From NCBI GenBank assembly GCA_023053545.1, contig JAKZAN010000004.1:2294001-2358000 (forward strand): DNA of 64,000 bases, given 5' to 3'. Below the pieces are notes generated by a model. That model made no database searches, was not told the origin of the DNA, and worked only from the letters and a program-made list of their open reading frames with translations. The position numbers and the translations under genes are program-made. Shown piece by piece: positions 58,320 to 64,000 of this stretch; position 1 is the first letter of the stretch, and the number at the start of each line of letters is the position of its first letter. This DNA comes from Lepidurus packardi (Eukaryota > Arthropoda > Branchiopoda > Notostraca > Triopsidae).

Positions 58320-60927
58320 CAGGGTTGTACGGATTTGAACTTAAGCCGGATTTAAATCGGATTTAAGACTGTTTTTATAACATGCTAAGGCTTGAGAAAT
58401 TTTCACAAGCTCATTTTGAAGTGAGTTGACCTTGGTCTTGAACTTAAAGGCAACCGTATGACAGTGATTTGGAAAGGGCTTAAGTAGAAAGCATCTTACT
58501 TATACGAGGCGGATATGAAAGTTCATTTTCTGAACTATTGGGGTAAAGGTGAGCTCAGCAAACGCCTTTCACCAATCACAATCACAATCGCAATTTCTCA
58601 GCAATCGCCTTTCTATGAAACGGGAAACGGAAATTTTTTTAAGACTAACCAACAGTCGACTCCTAATCGCTGAAAAGTATGGAGGGGTCCAACATTTATT
58701 CATTCTTTTCCCTAGTAAAGGGTTACCAGTTAACAGATACCTCATTTAAAGTTACGTGCAAAACTTGTTGTAAAGTTTACTCCGCGTCAAGCCGAGCAAC
58801 TTCAAATTTAATTCGACATCTTAAGGTAATTATTATAAGCATATAAGCTTATGTCATGAAAAATATTTTAAGTGTTTTTCGCTAATATCCTGCAACTATT
58901 TTCCTTTACAGCGTAAGCACCCAGTCCAACATGGCAAGTTTTTGACAGAAAAAGACCAATCCGCAGCTTCAATCGGCATTCTGGCCCAAGACATTTCCGT
59001 TCATTTTATACCATCGCAGAGCGGAAGTAGCTCTTCTTGCTATCCTTCGTCTAGCACTCGCGCGAAATCTCTGACGATGCAAGTAGTAACCCTGCTCACC
59101 TCCAAAATGCTTCCCCTTAGCATAGTAGACGATGAAGTTTTTAGGAAATTGTTTTTCTCTCTTGACCCCAAATATGAGCTACCAACCCGTAGATCATTGA
59201 CAGGTACCATTGTACCTCATTATGTCAGCCTAGCTACCACGAAGATAAAAGAAAATTTGAAATCGCGGTCCTCCCCCGTCAGTCTAACTTTGGACTTATG
59301 GACAAGTCGTTCCATGCAGGGCTACTTAGGGGTCACTGGTCATTTCTTGAAAGACTGGTCTTTGAATAGTTTTACTTTAACTTGCAAACATTTTGCCGAG
59401 CGGCACACAGCTACTAACATAGTCTCCGAACTACAAAGCATTTTGAATTCTTTTGATTTAGTTTTCGGAGATATTAGTTACATCGTGACCGATAACGCAA
59501 CCAATATGGTGAAGGCTTTTACAGTGGAGCTACCACTTTTAGACATCAATGAAATTAGTGTGGACTCAGAAGAGTTTTCTGATAGTGAAGGAGAAGACAG
59601 CGAACCCACGTTAGTTAACCAAGAGAGCTTAGCTTCTGATTTAGAAACAGAGCTTCCTTCAGACGTCTTTCACGTTAGATGTTTTGCACACTCATTACAA
59701 CTAGTAGTGCGAGATGGGTTAAAGGGATGTGATGAATTTCAAGCTGTATTTCAGAAAGTCTCGAATGTCATTAGGCGAAGCAAACAATCATTGTCTGCAA
59801 GCGAAGCTCTGCATGCGTTAAAAATAATACCGGTTTCTTTTAACCAGACTCGCTGGAATTCTCAGTTGAAAGCCATCAGATCCGTAGTAAAGATCAGTGC
59901 GAAGGACCTGGATAGGTGCATCCCAAATAGCAGAATAACTTCCGATGATCGTAGTTTTCTTTGTGAATTTATCGAGTTGTTTAAAATTTTTGAAGATGTC
60001 ACAGAACTTATTCAGACCGAGAAAAACCCAACAATCAGCTGTGCTATCCCGTTTGTAAGAGCCATAAGGCGTTATTTAGCAGCGTTTGAACCATACCACT
60101 GTAATGTAATTTTAAATACCCTGAAGTCTTCCATTGACTGTCGAATGTCCCGCTATGAAAACCTTGACTCGTTTAAAATGTCAACAGCTCTGGATCCCAG
60201 ATTCAAATTAGGAAGCTGGTGCTTGAACCTAGAAGAAGCGTGCGATGTGCGTAGGTCTATAACTGCCAAACTCAAAGTTTGTGAAACTGACGAGATTCAA
60301 TGTGTTCAACAATGTCCCTCCGCCCCCCCGTCAAAGCGCGCCCGTTTAGAAAATTCCCGTTGCAGCTTAGATAGTCTGCTATTTGAGGCACCCCAGGAAC
60401 AGGAGCAACCGAAGTCTGTCTCATGTGAATTAGATACTTATATGGCTAAAACCTGCGTCCCAAAAATGACTGATGTGTATGAGTATTGGAAGACGAATTC
60501 GATCAGATTCCCCCATCTAGCCAAAGTAGCTGCGCAGTTTTTACATACACCAGCAACCTCAGCTCCGGTTGAGAGAATTTTCAGCTACGGAGGGAAAATT
60601 TTAAGGCCCGACCGATCTAAAATGACCCCTGACGTGTTTGAGAAACTTATGTTCCTAAGATGCAACACAATGTATATGCAGTAATTGTACAGAGACGTTT
60701 GTACGTTATGCGCTAAAATAAAGGAATGGGCTTAACGTAGAACTTTAAAATCCAACCAGAAGGCTTTCTGCATGATTTAAGTTCTTTTGTTCAGGGCTTG
60801 GATTTTGATTTGAGCTTGAATTTTCAGATGAGCGAGGCTTAGGGCTTGGAACTTGATTTGCCTTAACGGAACGAAATGGGCTTGGACTTCATTTAAGTTC
60901 TTTTTTTTAGGCTTAGGTACAACCCTG
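58320..60927 (+). mobile_element. Complete hAT DNA transposon, 2608 bp
   Basis: The terminal inverted repeat CAGGGTTGTAC opens at 58320 and closes at 60927 (GTACAACCCTG). A perfect 8-bp target-site duplication CATGTAAC flanks it at 58312-58319 and 60928-60935. The interior carries a two-exon transposase gene without stops or frameshifts. Subterminal regions are rich in CTTGAACTTAA- and GGCTTGGA-like motifs, as expected for transposase binding sites. Clean ends, a perfect duplication and an open gene suggest a recent insertion. Confidence 0.96.
58679..60684 (+). CDS. hAT transposase with BED zinc finger
   Basis: Exon 1 (58679-58825) and exon 2 (58912-60684) join in phase across an 86-bp intron to give 639 residues. 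The N-terminus has a BED finger: C27-x2-C30 ... H47-x4-H52, in VTCKTCCKVY...SNLIRHLKRKHP. The RNase H-like core shows SLTLDLWTSRSMQGYLGVTGHF (first catalytic Asp) and YIVTDNATNMVKAF (second Asp), with the helical insertion between. The C-terminal hAT dimerisation region reads ATSAPVERIFSYGGKILRPDRSKM. The length fits active hAT transposases. The gene is wholly inside the element's inverted repeats. Confidence 0.95.
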
Positions 60928-61021
60928 CATGTAACATAGCAATAGGGGATGTCAAGAGAAAAAACGCGTCAAGTTTTCTTGCTTCGAAGCTTAGTTTTGA
61001 ACCAACTTCCAGTAGGCAAAC

Positions 61022-61567
61022 ATGTCCGCAGCACCACAACCGCAAAGTAGGTTTTCGTGAAAATTTATAAGTCTCGTTTCTTATCTAACATGTGCTTTTC
61101 TTCAGGAACCGAAAGGCAGCAGCTTATTGCCGCTGTTGCAAAAGGGTTTGCCCTTCTGGAAACCAACGGAGAGAACGAGGCGGCAGTTTCCAAAGGATTT
61201 TCTATACTTTTATCGTCAAGGCCCAAAACCAAGTACGTATTAGCAATAACGTAAGAAATAAATGCTAAATGTATTATTGTGTAGTTCCCGAGGGAAGTGC
61301 AGCAAATGCAAAAAAAGGGGCCATACCGTAAAGAACTGCTGGTTCGCTAAGAAGAAAACCGTAGAAAAGGACGGTGCTCCAGCAATGAAGAAAACAAAAG
61401 CAGCCCGCCAAATTACTGCCGGAGCCGCAATGGACTGCGAAGCTGCTCCCGAAGCAGCAGCGGAATGCCACGCAGCTCCCGAGGTCGGAGCTGAGTGTTA
61501 CGCAGCTCCCGAAGCCGCAACGGCGGACAGCGAAGCCGCAGCGGTAGCAACTAAGCACTCAGGCTAA
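61022..61567 (+). CDS. Small CCHC zinc-knuckle protein with Ala/Glu-rich tail
   Basis: Three exons (61022-61046, 61106-61232, 61285-61567) join in phase to 144 residues, with introns of 59 and 52 bp. Residues about 9-50 form an unrecognised helical-looking block (ERQQLIAAVAKGFALLETNGEN...). A zinc knuckle follows, C-x2-C-x4-H-x4-C (CSKCKKRGHTVKNC), as in retroviral-type Gag and many RNA-binding proteins. A basic patch follows, then imperfect repeats of CEAAPEAAAECHAAPEVG type. It begins 95 bp after the hAT element and precedes the OTU frame, so it may belong to another mobile element or be a host gene. Function unknown. Confidence 0.7.
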
Positions 61568-62475
61568 ACATTATGCCTTAGAATAATGTTTGGCTGAACG
61601 TTTGCATAACGATAGGTGCAAATTTGAAAATAAATTTTTCATAAAACGAAAACCGTTACTTATTCTTACGCTTGTGCAACGTATTAATATTTATGCGGAA
61701 AATGACTCATGTTCAACTGTTTTTTTTTTGTGTTTTCACTAGGGGTAAAGGTTGCTCGCATTTGAGCTAACGCTAACTGACTTTTCGCCTCTGCTGGACC
61801 AACAGCAACATCCACGGTAAAACCGCTTACCACTTGCCACAGCGTTTCAGTACGACTCGAAGTTTCCCCCTTGCTTGTTGTTCTTTGAAAAAGTTTCAGC
61901 CCTTCTTGCCTCAGCTCTGAATCATCTTCACTTTGATTTTCTTCGCCTGCAACTTTGACAACGACTAGAAGTACTGCAGCTTTTGGATTCGGTAAGTCTT
62001 ACTTTCTTTTGTCCTTTATGCTGCATGACACAACACAACTTACCCATTGTCGAATGTCACCATCTTTGTGCATTGAGGGTCGCCATGTCTTGGTTCGATG
62101 GTCAATCATGATGTTGATAAGTGCACTGTAGACTTAATGGAACTTAACCAAAATGAAGTTACCTATGTTAAATCTATGAGAAGCCATACTTGTTTTACAT
62201 GAACGATATCTAATTAAAGTAAAAGGAAGCAGGTATAGCATTGCTAATCCTACTGTATACACACCTTTGCGTAAGACTCGCTTCTATGTCTCTGCGTAAC
62301 TTGAGGCCGGTAAAAGTTAAAACGGTCTGGACCCAAAGATGGCGATGTTCGACTCTAAAACATGGTGGCATTAAGGTTCGCATCCAACCTTTATTTTTTT
62401 TTCTCAACGGCTATATTTTAAGAAAACAAACTTTACTGTATTTTTCACAACATTAGGACCTTTTGTTAGTTCTGA
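61568..62475. other. Region between zinc-knuckle gene and OTU frame
   Basis: No confident exon was found. If the OTU frame is spliced, its 5' exon should lie here or further left. Short frames on both strands near 62210-62456 look like chance. Confidence 0.45.
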
Positions 62476-64000
62476 AATTCGCTTGCCATAAACAGTTGGA
62501 AAGGAAGAAAATGGGAGAAAAAGAGACAGGATTACTTCAGTTGGCTCCAAACTGAGCTTGTGAAAGCTAACAAGTTACAAGGAAATGCTAAAGAATACAA
62601 TATTGCAGAAGCTGATTTCGTAAGCTATGCGCAATTTTGTACAACGATTAAGAGCCAGTTGGATCAGTATCCAATTCCAACACTCTTGCCAGAAAATGAA
62701 TATTTACAATCCTTGCCAAAGGATAGACGGGCCGCTCCGTTTGCTCCGGAAGGCACCGTTGCTCTAAGTAACCGTCCAAACGGGAATTGTTACTACAACT
62801 CCGCGTCAATACTATTGTTCGGATCAGAGGATTACGCAACAGAACAACGCTGTAGGGTAGTAATTGAGCTAGCTACTAATATAGCACTCTATTCTGATCC
62901 TGCGGCTGGATACATTTCCAAAGAACAGCTTACAGCGATGTACAATAGTGACCCGTTTACATTAGAACTGTCTGTTGCCTTCTGCGACAATAATGGTACC
63001 AAAATTATTCATAGAAATGTCGGGGTGTACGAATCAGTCGCATGCGTTAAGTTTTACACCATGCATCAAGTAAGAGATGGGGTCCACGCAACTCAATTTT
63101 CCGTACCAGCTTTAGCAAGGGCTTGCGGAAGAGAGGTTGAGAGCCTGTATCCACAACTTGACGTAGAACCAGGCCACGTGCACGTAATTTATCAGAATTA
63201 CAACGCCGTTTTTACTCCAGACACCCTGAAAGTAAAAGGCAAACTACGTATCATGTGGGCCTGGAATTATGATAGGTTCATAGTAAAAAAAAACGGACGT
63301 ATGCTTCTTAGCCAGTATTGGACTCCGATCCATTTCGTTCCGTTAGTAGTGACAGGGCCAGAAAAAAAAGATGAGGAGCGACTTAATAACGACCTGGAGC
63401 CCAGTCCCCGTTGGGAAAAGGTTACAGAAACCATCAATGCCTCAGATTCTCCTCTGGGCTTCTCTGCCGAGGAAAAGAATAGGAAAGGTGTCAGAATGCA
63501 TCTTCATACGAAATCCAATCGCGAAAGGGAGAGTAAACCCCAGACAGCCGTGCCTACTGACTCCGATTTTCTCCCGGAAAAGAAGACAAGGAAGGCGCAA
63601 AAAGCGAAAACTAATTCGGTCTCTCCCTCGGATAAGCCACAAAGCAAGATAGCTGTTTGCAAGCGCTGCTCCAAAAGTTACTCAAATAATTATAACTTAA
63701 GGCGACACATGCGTAACTGTTGCGTACGACCAGAGAAGCGTAAGGTTCACCGTTGCACTTTCTGCAACCGGGAACTGTCTCCAGCTTACCTTAAGCAACA
63801 TATAATGAAATTCCACCCTACTCAGGCTCCGAGTACGGATACATCCATGGACTGTGCGAACGGCGCGAGCCCGGCATTCCAAGATGTTCTCCCGACAGAT
63901 GAACTGCAAATACAACAAGAAGTAGAAGTTAGCAATTCGTCAAGTCAAAATAACAAGAAAACAAAAGGTTCCAGTTTTAGGATTATTTGCTACTTGTGTA
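62476..64000 (+). CDS. OTU-like cysteine protease plus zinc fingers, partial
   Basis: A single frame stays open for 508 codons from after a TGA (62473-62475) to the right edge, with no stop. The first in-frame ATG is at 62938, inside the protease domain, so an upstream exon probably joins at the acceptor near 62494 (CATAAACAG). The OTU-like core has RPNGNCYYNSASILLFG (putative catalytic Cys at 62788-62790) and, about 180 residues on, YWTPIHFVPLVV (putative catalytic His at 63331-63333). The usual D-G-x-C is N-G-N-C. After a Lys/Ser-rich linker come a C2HC finger (C-x2-C-x12-H-x3-C, 63658-63720) and a C2H2 finger (C-x2-C-x12-H-x4-H, 63754-63816). OTU domains of this kind are frequent in transposons, which is the most likely origin; a domesticated gene is possible. 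Confidence 0.8.

Overview
This is a gene-dense stretch of an animal nuclear genome. Its genes are split by short GT-AG introns (mostly 55-200 bp) and lie on both strands. The gene set is metazoan: a vesicular glutamate transporter, LRP4, TAF7, a secreted prohormone, an ADP/ATP carrier and PSTK of the selenocysteine pathway. A four-pass membrane protein resembling the insect pasiflora family and a Tyr/Ser/Ala-repeat secretory protein point to an arthropod, but the species cannot be fixed from the sequence. Exon models were built by hand from splice sites, phase continuity and remembered protein families; no search was run.

Layout. 1-1289: 5' part of a class V P4-ATPase (minus). 4152-4869: a three-exon precursor of an amidated peptide (minus). 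6167-8715: vesicular glutamate transporter (minus). 8716-19335: a 10.6 kb gene-poor block with small tandem duplications and a few doubtful exons. 19336-27749: a complete 16-exon LRP4 (minus). 28423-31504: SGF29 (plus) and NDUFB6 (minus), converging across an 844-bp perfect tandem duplication that also left broken copies of both. 32756-36090: an ABHD14-type hydrolase and two unrecognised genes (plus). 36510-42677: a four-pass membrane protein, ACOT9 with a pair of mutually exclusive exons, and a secreted repeat protein (all minus). 44207-55791: a compact housekeeping block with TAF7, PSTK and TIMM10B (20 nt apart), the ADP/ATP carrier, an ankyrin-SOCS protein, RPS3A, neutral sphingomyelinase and an AKAP7-like 2H protein whose first intron holds a tRNA-Gly gene. 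55792-64000: transposon-rich, with a 128-bp hAT MITE, a complete 2.6 kb hAT element, a small zinc-knuckle gene, and an OTU-protease plus zinc-finger reading frame that runs off the right edge.

How the genes relate. Several encode mitochondrial proteins (NDUFB6, ACOT9, TIMM10B, ADP/ATP carrier). Three have neuronal or secretory roles (peptide precursor, VGLUT, LRP4). I see no sign that they form one pathway. The most unusual items are the peptide precursor ending in MRPPGKR, the ACOT9 exon pair, the tandem duplication, the apparently intact hAT element and the terminal OTU/zinc-finger frame.
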